Shown here piece by piece: positions 48,416-58,926 of a DNA stretch of 64,000 nucleotides (the first letter of the stretch is position 1; each line of letters opens with the position of its first letter). The stretch is taken from NCBI GenBank assembly GCA_933228895.1, contig OW121846.1:47262107-47326106 (forward strand). Reading direction: 5' to 3'. This DNA comes from Platycnemis pennipes. Lineage: Eukaryota; Arthropoda; Insecta; Odonata; Platycnemididae. The notes under the pieces were generated by a model. The model saw only the letters and a list, made by a program, of their open reading frames with translations, was not told where the DNA came from and did not search any database. A program made the translations under genes and the position numbers.

Positions 48416-49950
48416 TATGACAGAGAACAGTCATTTCTATAAAAAATATAAGTAAGCTAAATAATGCAACTCCATGTATACACTTTTATTTCATCGATTA
48501 AAAATTAATAGAGTATCTTCTTTAAAGTCGATATAATAGCATGGTTATGATTACTTTAAAGCTAATGATTTTCTCCTGGCGAATGTAGTTGGTCTGGCAG
48601 TCTACTGGATATCATGAATTGATATCATGGCGCTGAAACTGTCGAAAAATTACTCACTTGTAGCCGTTGTACTGTTTAAAGCAATCGGTGCAAAATATAT
48701 GAACTTCATTCAAATGTCGTTCTATATTTCAACATATTTTTCGATTTCTTCCATAAAGATGTATAATATGAACTGATTTTATTCCTTACTTATTTATTTC
48801 CTATCACTAAAACCTGATACCTTCACCTCCAAACGATAGGTGTAGTACAATGAGAAATTTGTGACACTGAGTTTAAATCTGTGGCCTCACCATTGGTTCT
48901 TGAAAATGAAAGAAGTGAGACAATCAAGTGTAAAGAAATATATTTTCAGCATATGATTAAGAGGAGAGAACTTAATTGACAAGGTTTTCGGGTAATTGGC
49001 CCTTTTAAAGGTAGCATTTGCAAAATCCGATCTCTGAACCTTTGCTGGCACTAGACCTTCAATCGCCATTGCACGGGACATCTATGGCGTTCAAACTTAT
49101 TGAATGATATATTACTGAAATTCAATAAAATTGATAAAATTATTATGTATACCTAACGAAAAATTATGAATTGGAGTCGTAAAGTTTACTGATATTATCT
49201 AAAAGTTGAAATGCCAAATTGTAACTAAATATCTATATGCATACCCAAAGGGAGGGTAGAGAGTGTTTAATAGTCGATTACCTTGAATATAATAAACTGC
49301 CTCGGTATACTGGTCCGTAGTGAGGCTGCCCGGATACCCGAAGGTTGCGGTATCTTATTTCTCTCCGCTTTGGGTGAGTCCTCTACCCCAGAATTGCTTA
49401 CGGTTAAATAGCCACATAACGTTGATAAAAAGTGATACACGTGAAACCACATTTTACTCCTTCCACTATGTTATGTGGCGTATGTATTTACCTATTCAGC
49501 TTTACTAAGTGGTCCGAATGGCGTTAAACCTTATTCTTGAAATGGATGACTTTGAGATTGATATTTCAGTAGAGGAATTGCGGTTTGGAGTTAATATCTG
49601 AGATTTAGCCCTGAAAATAGAAGTCAGTGGAGTTAGTATGAACGCTCATTGATTGATAATCTGTCAGAGAATGAAGGTGTGTTACTTATTACGTGGTTTA
49701 GACGATTGGATGATAGTGGAGGTGCATGAAATTGTTGATTCCGATGGTGTGAGACTGTGTTGCTCGATGGTATGATGTGAGGACTTGGATATTTTAATCA
49801 TGTGTACATTTTCCTCAGTTCTAATGATGTATGATTGATGAATTACTGGTTGAGTTGATAATGAGAGGAGGTTTATGAGATGGGAGAACTAGTTGATTTT
49901 GAAATCAGTGAATAACTGAAAGCGAGAACTAATTTATTAGTTAGATGAGT
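48416..49950. other. Intergenic, nothing recognised
   Basis: AT-rich DNA. At 49560-49930 the sequence becomes G/T-rich and loosely repetitive (TGATGA/GATTGA-like words), without a clear unit. Confidence 0.4.
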
Positions 49951-49959
49951 AAAAAACTT

Positions 49960-50035
49960 TAACGCTTTTCCACATTATATTTAAAATTATAAAATTATAA
50001 ACACGTGTTTCGGCTTACTAAGCCATCATCAGGTG
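49960..50035 (-). repeat. Hammerhead-like module, single copy
   Basis: On the minus strand exact CTGATGA (50032-50026) is followed by one extra T, then a perfect GGCTT AGT AAGCC hairpin, GAAA (50011-50008), CACGTGT and, further on, TGTGGAA (49974-49968). The boxes match those of the locus near 36.8 kb, but no opposing second arm was found. Confidence 0.5.
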
Positions 50036-50090
50036 TACACTCACAAACTTCCGTGACAGCAGCGCAATATATATGAAACGGGAAGGGGAT

Positions 50091-50122
50091 GGGGATAGGG
50101 GAAACCACTTTCCCCTATCCCC
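50091..50122. repeat. Perfect 14-bp hairpin
   Basis: 'ggggataggggaaa' and its exact complement are separated by CCAC. It lies just beyond the hammerhead-like module and may be part of the same element. Confidence 0.7.
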
Positions 50123-50174
50123 ACCTATACCTTTTTTCTGTGCTTGAAATGGTAGAAGTGTCGCCTAGTTCATC

Positions 50175-50194
50175 ATCAACGTCGCGACGTTGAT
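50175..50194. repeat. Perfect 20-bp palindrome
   Basis: ATCAACGTCGCGACGTTGAT is its own reverse complement with no spacer. It contains overlapping ACGTCGCGACGT and sits near the 50.09 kb hairpin. Confidence 0.7.
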
Positions 50195-50897
50195 CATGAA
50201 CGCGTCGGATAGGTTTCTGGAAAAACCATTTTCTAGACTGATGTTTCTAAACAGACATATTACAGGCTGAATATTCATAAGCTTTCATCTGATGATTCAC
50301 TGAAACCTGATTTCAACATATTTTTTCAAACGAATTCCTGCGTACAAGTAAAAATTGTTTCTCGGCCTTTGGAAGGCTTGGTTGGGAAATACTAGGGAGT
50401 GAAAAATTTGCAAGATTAAAGTCAATTGAAAAATTTTAATCACACGAAATCGAATCTGATAATGCCGACATATTTCCACCCTCACACTACATCAGCAGCA
50501 AAGATAGAAGCAATAAATTGAATTAGAGTTAATCTCGTTTCAAGAGACAAAAGAATTCGTTTTACCCACGCAGCGTACTCGGATTTAGCGCAGAAAAGGT
50601 CAAATGGGGTAGTTTCCTTCATCCCAGAAAAGAGAATTCATTAATTGCGATTCGTGCCCCGCCATAAACGGATTCATTTTAGGCATAAGCTTTGGAATAG
50701 GAAATTCTAGTTTGCTAGAGAATTAATTTTTAAGTTGTTTTTAAAAAGCTCGGAGATGGCGGAATGCGCTGCCTTCTTGCTGACGTAACAGGTATATAGT
50801 TTACGTTTGGAGGCATAGGAAATAGTTGTCTCCTGAACTTACCATTGTATTTCAGAGCCATTTAGCTCTAGTGAATATGTATAAACAATAGCCTATG
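50195..50897. other. Intergenic flank of the copia element
   Basis: No gene or repeat identified up to the target duplication AAAAC at 50898-50902. Confidence 0.4.
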
Positions 50898-50902
50898 AAA
50901 AC

Positions 50903-51088
50903 TGTTAAAGGTTTCCCTTTTAATAACTCCTCATTCTCTGAGTTAAAATCTCCATTTATTTTATCAAGAGTCAATAACTACTCATTGTCGTAATTTTCAA
51001 ATCTCCCTCCCTTAGTAACATCGACTCAGAAGACAAATGAATATCGGATAGCACAAGAACTCTTGAAATGCTATGACGTATACCAACA
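50903..51088 (-). repeat. 3' LTR of the copia element
   Basis: 186 bp, identical to the other LTR except at 50948 (A versus T) and one G/A difference in 'gaatatcgratagc'. The copy lies downstream of the RT-RNase H region on the element's coding strand. Confidence 0.95.
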
Positions 51089-51097
51089 CTCCCCCTC
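51089..51097 (-). promoter_or_regulatory. Polypurine tract of the copia element
   Basis: GAGGGGGAG on the minus strand directly abuts the 3' LTR. It is the expected primer site for plus-strand DNA synthesis. Confidence 0.85.
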
Positions 51098-51305
51098 ATT
51101 TCAAGATTTTCGACAAAGACAATACATAAGACAAAAATAAACAAACCCATAGATACCCTTACAGCTACCTAAAACATGTTCCAAAAGAGTAAAGTTATTA
51201 GCAGTAACATAACAAAACATAACCGCAATAAATAAACCACAACAACAAGCAAAAACACTTTTTTTCAACCACAGTAAATTAAAATACTAACACTAATTAA
51301 CACAC

Positions 51306-52784
51306 TTATGACAACCCTAGCATGTCACAAAACCTTTGTGTGCTATCAGCTGGCAATGCCTTGGTAAATAAATCTGCCACATTATCTTTTGTGGAAACAT
51401 ATCTAAATTGAGCAAAATTATCTCTTACAGATTCTTGAAGAATATATGATTCCACAGCACAATGTCTAGTTCTGTCAGACATCCTCTCACCCTTAGATAT
51501 TTCAATGGCACCTTGATTATCAGCACATATTACATAAGGTTTAGGAAAATAGTGACTTTGGCCAATATCTGAAAGGAAAACATCCAGCCATCTGATTTCA
51601 CTTAACACGTCTACCATTGATAAAACCTCGGATTCATTATTGTGCAAAGAAAGCCTCCTTTGGGCAACACTTTTCCATATGACAGCGGCTCCCGCCATAA
51701 CAATAACATATCCTGTTATAGACTTTCCATCACACTTATTTTTAGCCCAACTGGCATCCACATATACCTTAATTGATTGGTCACCATTTAAGTAACACAA
51801 AGACAAGTCTTTAGTTTGTTTCAAATATCTTAAGAGATGTTTCACTCCTTTCCAATCACATAGAGTAGGACTCTCATTTTTCTGACTGAGTTTACACACA
51901 GAAAAAATAATATCTGGGCGGGTGGAATTGGCAATGTAACGTAGACTACCCACAGCACTTTTATAACATGCAACATCAGAAGGTTCAGTCTTACATATTT
52001 TTGGTTCACTAGAGACATTGGTTGGAACAGGTAAAGGGGTTCTCGGTCCCTTGCAATCAGTCATTCCATATTCCGACAACACAAATTCAATATAACTTGA
52101 TTGATTAATTTTTACATTACCATGGCAATCCTTAAAAAACTTTATGGACAAAAAATTGGATGGAAAACCCAGATCCCTCACTTCCAATTTCATTGACAAC
52201 CTTTTAATAAGTGATTCTACCAAATCTGATTGACCCCAGATTCCCAAATCTTCCACATATACAGTGACAAATAGTTTCTTATTACGGTACACATACAAAC
52301 ATTGATCACTAATAGATCTATACAGACTCAAATCAGTCAATATTTTGTGTAAATGGTTATTCCAGTCTCTTCCTGCTTGCTTTAACCCATACATGCTTTT
52401 GTTAAGCTTACACACATACATAGGATACTCATCACTTACAAAACCTTCAGGTTGTTTAACATACACATCTTCCTTAATTTCACTATTAAGATAAGCTGAC
52501 TTAACGTCTACATGATGGCAGCCCCAATTATTAATGATTGCTTGAGCGATCATCAAACGTATAACTTTTCTTTTTACAACTGGACTAAATGACTCTCCGT
52601 AATCCAATCCCTGTACTTGATCATAACCCTGAGCTACAAGTCGGGCCTTAAGTTTGACAATATTTCCATCTTGATCCCTTTTAACTTTAAATACCCACTT
52701 GGTTCCAATTAATTTACAATTTTCAGGCTTCTTAACCAGATCCCACGTTTTATTCCCCCTTAAGGTGGACATTTCCTCTTCCAT
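51306..52784 (-). CDS. Copia reverse transcriptase and RNase H (separated by a stop codon)
   Basis: A 492-residue frame. The RT fold starts with TWDLVKKP and GTKWVFKVKRD. The first catalytic Asp lies in DVKSAYLN (about residue 93), and the conserved MYGLKQAGRDW is near 131-141. The palm box reads VYVED (about 175-179, codon at 52253-52251) where copia elements have YVDD, so the first Asp of the pair is Glu. RNase H has Asp at about 343 (YVDASWA), Glu at 386 (NNESEVL) and Asp at 422 (ADNQGAI). It would normally be continuous with the upstream gag-integrase part. A TAA at 52799-52797 intervenes, ten codons before the first Met here. This part copies element RNA into DNA within virus-like particles. 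The YVED change and the stop suggest loss of activity. Confidence 0.93.
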   Translation of the reverse strand: MEEEMSTLRGNKTWDLVKKPENCKLIGTKWVFKVKRDQDGNIVKLKARLVAQGYDQVQGLDYGESFSPVVKRKVIRLMIAQAIINNWGCHHVDVKSAYLNSEIKEDVYVKQPEGFVSDEYPMYVCKLNKSMYGLKQAGRDWNNHLHKILTDLSLYRSISDQCLYVYRNKKLFVTVYVEDLGIWGQSDLVESLIKRLSMKLEVRDLGFPSNFLSIKFFKDCHGNVKINQSSYIEFVLSEYGMTDCKGPRTPLPVPTNVSSEPKICKTEPSDVACYKSAVGSLRYIANSTRPDIIFSVCKLSQKNESPTLCDWKGVKHLLRYLKQTKDLSLCYLNGDQSIKVYVDASWAKNKCDGKSITGYVIVMAGAAVIWKSVAQRRLSLHNNESEVLSMVDVLSEIRWLDVFLSDIGQSHYFPKPYVICADNQGAIEISKGERMSDRTRHCAVESYILQESVRDNFAQFRYVSTKDNVADLFTKALPADSTQRFCDMLGLS

Positions 52785-52796
52785 AGCTTTAACCCA

Positions 52797-55544
52797 TTAA
52801 TTTTTATGACTACTCTTTAGTGCTTCCCTTACAGTCTTTGGTTCGCATAACTCACAACTACTGTTGAAGACAGCTGAGTGGCAACTATGGCAAACTTCCT
52901 TGAGCTTTCTAATTCTCTCAGATCTGCGCAGCATAGGTGGCTCAATAACCTCATCATCAGTAGCATCACTTGTTTCACCTGCTCCCCCTTGACTCTGAAC
53001 ATCTGACAAATTCTCTTCCAGATGCACTACATCAATACTACTGGCATGAAATATATTATCACCATCTATGTCACTATCATCATTACCGGACTCAGAAGTT
53101 GTTTCAGAACCATGGTTGTCCATACTCTCATCATCTGATACCTTAATGGTGACAGGTGTCTCCATGATGTTAACATCTGATTTGTCTCTAGCTCTCTCTT
53201 TCATTGGAAAAATCTTCTCCTCAAACTTAACATCTCTGGAGTGTACTACACAATTATCAATCATGTTCCATAAACGATAACCTCTTTTATCTTTAGGGTA
53301 ACCAAGCATAATACACCTATCTGCCCTAGGTTCCATCTTTCTGCCTTTCTCAGTTTCCTTAAATGCCCATGCTTCACAGCGAAACACTTTCAATCTTTGT
53401 ATCTCCTTTTCACTCAACACTTTCTTAAACCACAGTTCACAAGGTGTCTTGCCATTTAAAGCTGTAGATATGCACCTATTTTTAATAAAGCACGCAGTGT
53501 CTATAGCTTCCCCCCAAAAAAAGGCTGGCATGTGCGCTTGAAGAAGCATACATCTAGCAAGAGTTAACAGTTGTTGATTCAGCCTTTCTGCTAATCCCAT
53601 CTGTTGATGTGCACCCACCATAGAAAATCTGTGCAACACCCCATTTTTCCTGAAAAAAGATTGAAATTTCTCATTTTTATATTCTTTCCCATTATCTGAC
53701 TGAAAAAACTTAATCCATTTTCCTTGCATATTCTCAACTCTGTTTTTATACTCCAAAAAACTGTCAAATACATCACTTTTCCTTTTCAAAACATAAACCT
53801 CGCTATACCTTGAGTAATCATCAGTGAAAGTACAAAAATAATTAGCACCACCCTTGCTCTCAGGCTTCACATAACATACATCGGAATGAACTAACTCAAG
53901 TAACTCTGATGATTTATTCTCTCTATTTGGATATGGAAGCCGTTTTGCCTTACCCTGATGGCATACCTCACAGTTCACAACTACCCCTTTAGGTATGAAC
54001 TCACATTCAGGAATGTTATTAGCATGCCCGAAACGTTCATGCCAGATGTCTCGGGTTACCGCCTTGAATGCTGTTGCTTCTTCCGTCCATGGCTGGTTTG
54101 TCAGTAGTGGATTAGATGAAGAACTCTGTTCATTGCTCTCAACATTGTGCATCTCGTACCAATCGCAGTCCACAGCATACATCTCATCCTCCACAATTCT
54201 AGCACAAAGCATCTCTTCATCACCATTCAGTTTATCATATCCCCGGAACAGTCCGTTGTCGATATTGAATCTGAATCCTGATTTCTCAAGCTGACGCACT
54301 GACAAAAGATTGTCGCTCATTTCTGGTACCCATAAAACACGCTGCAGCTCAAGAGTCCATCCACCACAGCTGTCGCTAATTTTCATCGTAACAGTTCCAT
54401 GACCCCTTACTGCACATGGCTCCTCCTTCTTAGCCACCTTCACACTCCCACCTGCATCATCACAGAAGTTATCTAACAAATCGCGATGGAGAGTCATGTG
54501 AGCATTGCATCCACTATCTAGAAACCAACGGTTAGGGTCGCTTCGCTCATGTTTCTCATCACTGTTCGAAACCATCTTCTTAGATTTTCCTACACAGGCT
54601 CTATATTTAACCCTCACCATTCCGCAACCAAGATCTTTCACAGTTTCAACTGTTTCCTCATCTCGCTCAACTCTGTCTTTTCTCTCTATAATTGCCTCAT
54701 TGCTCTTGAAGTTTCTCTGCACCTGCCCTCCAGTTCGGCCCTTCTGGAAGCTGGCCCTCTTCCCCTTTGGACATAAGACACTGGTATGGCCTTCCCCTCC
54801 ACAAGAATAGCAAATAACTGTCCCCTTTGCTTTTGCTTCCACATTCGTAGGACAGTCCCGTACTTTGTGCCCAAGTTGATTACACAGAAAGCAAGAAACA
54901 TTTGTTTGCTCTCCGACCCTTCTCATCGTAGTCCTTGACAGCAAGCCCCTCAACTCTTCTTCTCGCCTCGTTCTCTCAACAGTGTCTCTCTGCTGTCTCT
55001 GCTCCTCAATTAACAATTTATTCTTGACATTCTCAGTTGTCATGGTTTCTTGATTTAACTCCATTACATGAATGATGGACTTGTACCGCTCCTCTTTTAA
55101 TCCCCTCAGTAAGAAACCTGCTACAAAACTATCATCCAACCGAGTCCCTTGTTGACTAATGAAATCACACAAGTTTTCCACCTTGGAGATGTAGTTCATC
55201 ATTGACTCACTCGAGGGTTTGGACAGAGTGCACAGTTGTTCTAAAGAATTAATGAATTGCACTGGACTCCTCTTACAGTGAATATTCCGCAGTCTCTCCC
55301 AAGCAGCCTTCGCACTCGTACATTTACTCACGTCGTTGAGGTAGCAGTCACTCACATACTGGGTCAAATACGCTAGAGCATCGTTGTTTCTGTTCTTATG
55401 TTTCACGGAAAGTTTGTCCAAATCGAAATCTTTGAAACCGGGATCAATTCATTCCCATAATCTCCTCTTTGTCAGGAAAGCCTTCATTCTTGTACTCCAC
55501 TGCACCCAATTTTTGACGCTTAGTCTCTCCATTCCATCCGACAT
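52797..55544 (-). pseudogene. Copia gag, protease and integrase, broken by two stops
   Basis: The likely original start is the ATG at 55544-55542, but TGA at 55451-55449 breaks the frame after 31 codons. It is then open from Met at 55421 for 874 residues. Domains in that numbering are as follows. A copia-type gag core is followed by two CCHC zinc knuckles at about 177-190 and 204-217. The protease active site is DSG at about 302-304. The integrase has H461, H466, C484 and C487 as the HHCC zinc site and a D514, D576, E612 catalytic triad. An acidic, Ser-rich linker precedes RT. Drosophila copia carries gag-pol as one frame, so the terminal TAA at 52799-52797 is a nonsense change and not a natural end. 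Gag forms the particle, protease cleaves the precursor and integrase inserts the DNA. Confidence 0.93.
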
Positions 55545-55631
55545 TTTGACGTTCAGGATACACTCCCAGCAAAAAAAATAACTCCAAAACGATAACCTCT
55601 CAATATTATCACTCAAATCTCAAGTTTTAGC

Positions 55632-55654
55632 ACACGTATCCTGGGCCCATAACC
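55632..55654 (-). promoter_or_regulatory. Primer-binding site, copia type (internal initiator-Met tRNA)
   Basis: Directly inside the 5' LTR the minus strand reads GGTTATGGGCCCAGGATACG. Its first 14 bases match the primer site of Drosophila copia, which pairs with an internal part of initiator-Met tRNA (a half-tRNA primer) and not its 3' end. Confidence 0.85.
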
Positions 55655-55840
55655 TGTTAAAGGTTTCCCTTTTAATAACTCCTCATTCTCTGAGTTAAAT
55701 TCTCCATTTATTTTATCAAGAGTCAATAACTACTCATTGTCGTAATTTTCAAATCTCCCTCCCTTAGTAACATCGACTCAGAAGACAAATGAATATCGAA
55801 TAGCACAAGAACTCTTGAAATGCTATGACGTATACCAACA
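55655..55840 (-). repeat. 5' LTR of the copia element
   Basis: 186 bp, starting TGTTGG and ending TAACA on the minus strand. It would hold the element promoter. It is the partner of the LTR at 50903-51088. Confidence 0.95.
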
Positions 55841-55845
55841 AAAAC

Positions 55846-56480
55846 TATCAAATTTCGAAAAATCTCCTTCGTTAAACATGTTAATAATAGTCGTTTTATA
55901 GGCCCCAGGGCATCCTGGTTGTGGAGTTCTCTGCTACTGCAAAGCATGGTGTGAAGTTCGCGCGGCGATAGAGCAATTTCACGGTATGCTTAATAAAATG
56001 AATGCCAACTGTTCTTAAATGAATAAACTGAATGAGTTATTTTAAATAATTAAATAAGATTTAATCATAATAAATGAACTGAATAACTACACCTCCGATA
56101 CTATTCAATAAGCTTTAACGGAGTGCATCGTCCGATTGGAAACGTCCACAGCACCACCTAGTGGCAGGTAGAGGGAAGAGTGTCACACCACACGCATGAT
56201 TTACCGGCATGCAATAGTTTGCCGTCGCGTTTTCTCGCCGTTAAATTTTTTCACTTTGTAATAAATGAGGAAAAATTCTTAACGTCATTTGAAATCGAAC
56301 GGCTTAAAATACGTACTCCATAGGTTATGGGCCATAATCCGTAGGTAACTTTCGATCAAGGCGATAAAATACTAATAGCAAACTACCCTTTTATGCAAAA
56401 AATACTTATTACGCTTGATAATTATTTCCCAAAATTCATTTTTCTTCTATTCCTGTTTAAGAAAATTTCCTTCTCACGGA
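55846..56480. other. Intergenic, nothing recognised
   Basis: No gene or repeat identified. A 'ccacctagtgg' palindrome near 56154-56164 is noted only. Confidence 0.4.
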
Positions 56481-56552
56481 TGGCGACCACCCACTCCCAG
56501 TCGCAACACCCTTGCAGCAGCTTGCATGGTAAAGAGAAGGCGTAGATGTACT
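56481..56552 (+). mobile_element. CR1-like LINE tail fragment
   Basis: 'cgcaacacccttgcagcagc' and 'ttgcatggtaaag', ending in GGCGTAGATGTA, match the LINE 3' end with substitutions. No upstream part is recognisable. Confidence 0.5.
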
Positions 56553-57599
56553 GAACTTCTGTTCCGATCTTCATGTCACTCTGCTTGCATCATACCCTTA
56601 AGAATCGATGCTCGTTCCCCCTCTCCTCTCTTTCGCTCATTATTGCTTCAGAGCCGAGGCGTCTACTGTACCTCGTCTCAGCAATATACTCCATGCCCCT
56701 CTACTATTCATTTCACAACCTCAACTTTGATTTATTTATTTCTCACCTCCTCTTCGAACAATCTTATTCACGTCTCCTCAGAATATTGTATTTGTTTCTG
56801 GGGAAAAATGCTCTTACATATTCGTGCAAGAATTAAAGAAGCCTTCTAAAAGGTGGATATGGTTCTCTATTACCAATTTCTATCCATCTACGCTGCTATG
56901 CAACTCAACCATTTTCACAACCCGTTCAATGCGCTATCAGCTGATTCTTTATACTTCTTTTTTTCCTACTAAAGCTTCAACCACCTCTTCCAACCCATAT
57001 TCCTCTTCCCCCAATCTTCCTCAATTCATTGCTCAGTCTCACTGGCATAAAATTTAGGTCTGAATCTGCATCAGCTTCTTGAAAGCTGCACGAAATAACG
57101 ACTGTGTACCAAGTTGATGCCTTTGACTAATTTAAGTATAATCTATGCTTTCATCCGCATATTTGCCGGTATCTGATATGTGTAGCAACGCCAGGGAAGT
57201 TAATTAGATCATATTTTTGTGATAATAAGTTTTTCGCGGATTGATCTTAATTTCTACCTCCCATCGATCATAATTTATAGGAATCGAACACTGCCCAACC
57301 TCATTTACATTTCCAACATGGCTGACCACTACATTCCAATCCTCCGAGATAATTAAGTTTTTGCTTCTTGGAGCATTCACTGTTAAGCTGTTCGTAAACA
57401 GCATTTATCTCCTCTTCGTTATTAACGCCTGCGGGCGCGCAAATCTGAACTATAAGTTACGATCGTCGGGAGCTCTTTCATACCCACAAATGGAAAGCTA
57501 TCATTCCACTGGCATGTATTTACTGCCTTTATCCCTAATTTTTCATCTAGTAGTGCAGCTAATCACGTTCACTTTCATTTTCTCCCACCGTACCCTTGA
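56553..57599. other. Intergenic, nothing recognised
   Basis: C/T-rich and AT-rich DNA with several chance frames. No gene identified. Confidence 0.4.
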
Positions 57600-57885
57600 T
57601 TGTTATGGACGACGAGAACGGTGGGTAAAAGGAGAAATGAGAGTAGTACAAGGAAATGGCTTAGGAACCAGAAACGCCCTAGGCCAGAAATCTATCACAT
57701 GTTGTATTGTGTCAAATGAGAATGACCTAGAAATCTCAACCACATGGTTTAAGCACCGCTTAGGAAGAGCGGAATTTACTCTCGGGGCAGCTATCGAAAC
57801 GGATCATATCACAGTATTTTACATCCATTTCAAAAGGAATGTGAGAGTAAGGAGGGCACTAAAACACAATGTATATAAATAACCT
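57600..57885 (+). mobile_element. RTE-like LINE endonuclease-domain fragment
   Basis: Within the open frame 57361-57882 the last 95 codons show GxGxRNALGQKS, then NDLEISTTWFKHRLGRAEFTL. This corresponds to the RNARGExLVEF...LVITNTWFKHxxRRxYTW segment of APE endonucleases in RTE-like LINEs. The upstream part of the frame is unrelated and hydrophobic, so the long frame is not a gene. Confidence 0.6.
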
Positions 57886-58470
57886 AGATCAATGATGAAG
57901 GAATGGTAAGGGCTAGTTGTTGAAAGTTGTATTTGGGATATGGGAAGGTTGGAAGAAGCACGGGAAAGTCTAAAAAGGAGAATGAAGAAAGCGAAGAAAG
58001 GTAAACAAGGAGTAAGAACACTGTTAGAAAACTATGGTTTTTAAAATATATTAACAAAATGGTGAAGAAAGAGAGGAAAGGGATGGAAGGATCTATTTAT
58101 AAAGGTCAAAAAAATATCGAGAACTATGAACACCTCAAACTTTTCAGTCAACAAGTAAGCGCAGTAAAGGATAACTATTTCAGAAGGAAAATTGTTTTAA
58201 TACAACAATTATGGAGAGAAACGTTACTTTTCAAATAAAATCACACGCTCCCACACCTCACCTTCAGGAAACAAATAACTGTTTAAAGCTCTGGAGTTTA
58301 ACAACACTAAATTAAATAAAAAGTTTTAATCCGAAACGCTAGATGACTCTGATTAAGTTAAATATCGAAATCTCATGATATTATTATCGAGATTTTTTCA
58401 GCGTATCATAGCAACCGCAGGCAAGTTCACTTTGGGGAAGAACGACATGCTTTAAAATAAAATAAACTTT
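57886..58470. other. Intergenic, possible LINE continuation
   Basis: Near 57950-58010 a basic, Lys-rich frame (LKRRMKKAKKGKQG) could be the LINE linker that follows the endonuclease. It is too weak to call. Nothing else was recognised. Confidence 0.35.
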
Positions 58471-58484
58471 GTTGAATATTACAG

Positions 58485-58550
58485 TTATTATCGTAATCCA
58501 AACGACCAGTTTCAACCTCTTGAGAACATTTACGAGAGCAGAATAATACA
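58485..58550 (-). repeat. Worn hammerhead-like module
   Basis: The minus strand reads CTCGTAAATG, a weak CTC/GAG stem, TTGAAACTGGTC and TTTGG. This is the same GAAAC-NNGGTC arrangement as the 38.5 kb element but with a decayed first box. Confidence 0.35.
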
Positions 58551-58760
58551 GAATGAACACTTGTTGGTATATATAAGAAGCACCCTAACATATGTCCACG
58601 TTATTCTAAGTTAACTGCTCAATTTAATGACCTTAGGAGGTTGATATCGGCTGAGTGGTAAATGATAATGGCGGTGTAGAATTTAACCAAATTTATTTTC
58701 TTTGTAAGTTCATTAGCACAGTTTAACATTTGAGGTTTAACTTTGTGTAACCACGAAATT

Positions 58761-58926
58761 GGAAATGAAACGTCGCGTTGTACATTCCTCACAACCATTA
58801 GTATCAACCATGATTTCAACATGTAAATGCCAACCTTGATAATGACATTTATATGTCGAAACCATGGTCGAAACTAATAACGTGTCTGTGGAATGTAAAC
58901 GCGACGTGTCATTTCCTTTATTAGCA
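58761..58926. repeat. Foldback locus with hammerhead-like module, arms of about 72 bp
   Basis: 58761-58832 and 58848-58926 are inverted copies at roughly 80% identity, closed by a short centre. The plus strand has CTTGATAATG (58835-58844), a perfect GACAT TTAT ATGTC hairpin, GAAA (58858-58861), a second GAAAC, and TGTGGAA at 58887-58893. The left arm carries the complementary, worn version. It is the most symmetrical of these loci. Confidence 0.6.

Larger units (their letters stand above)
50903..55840 (-). mobile_element. Ty1/copia LTR retrotransposon, structurally complete, 4.94 kb
   Basis: Two 186-bp LTRs bound the element, each TG...CA on either strand, with a 5-bp target duplication AAAAC at 50898-50902 and 55841-55845. 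Read on the minus strand, the order is 5' LTR, primer site, gag, protease, integrase, RT, RNase H, polypurine tract, 3' LTR, which is the copia order. The domains lie in one frame but are cut by two stop codons (TGA at 55451-55449, TAA at 52799-52797). The LTRs differ at two positions (about 98.9% identical), so the insertion is fairly young. The internal region otherwise appears intact. Confidence 0.97.

Noticed and set aside
56154..56164. CCACCTAGTGG as a CTCF-like insulator site
   Set aside because: Two key positions of the CTCF core differ, and a short palindrome is weak evidence.
57361..57882. 173-residue frame as a membrane protein gene
   Set aside because: The last third matches a LINE endonuclease, and the hydrophobic first part is unrelated AT-rich DNA.
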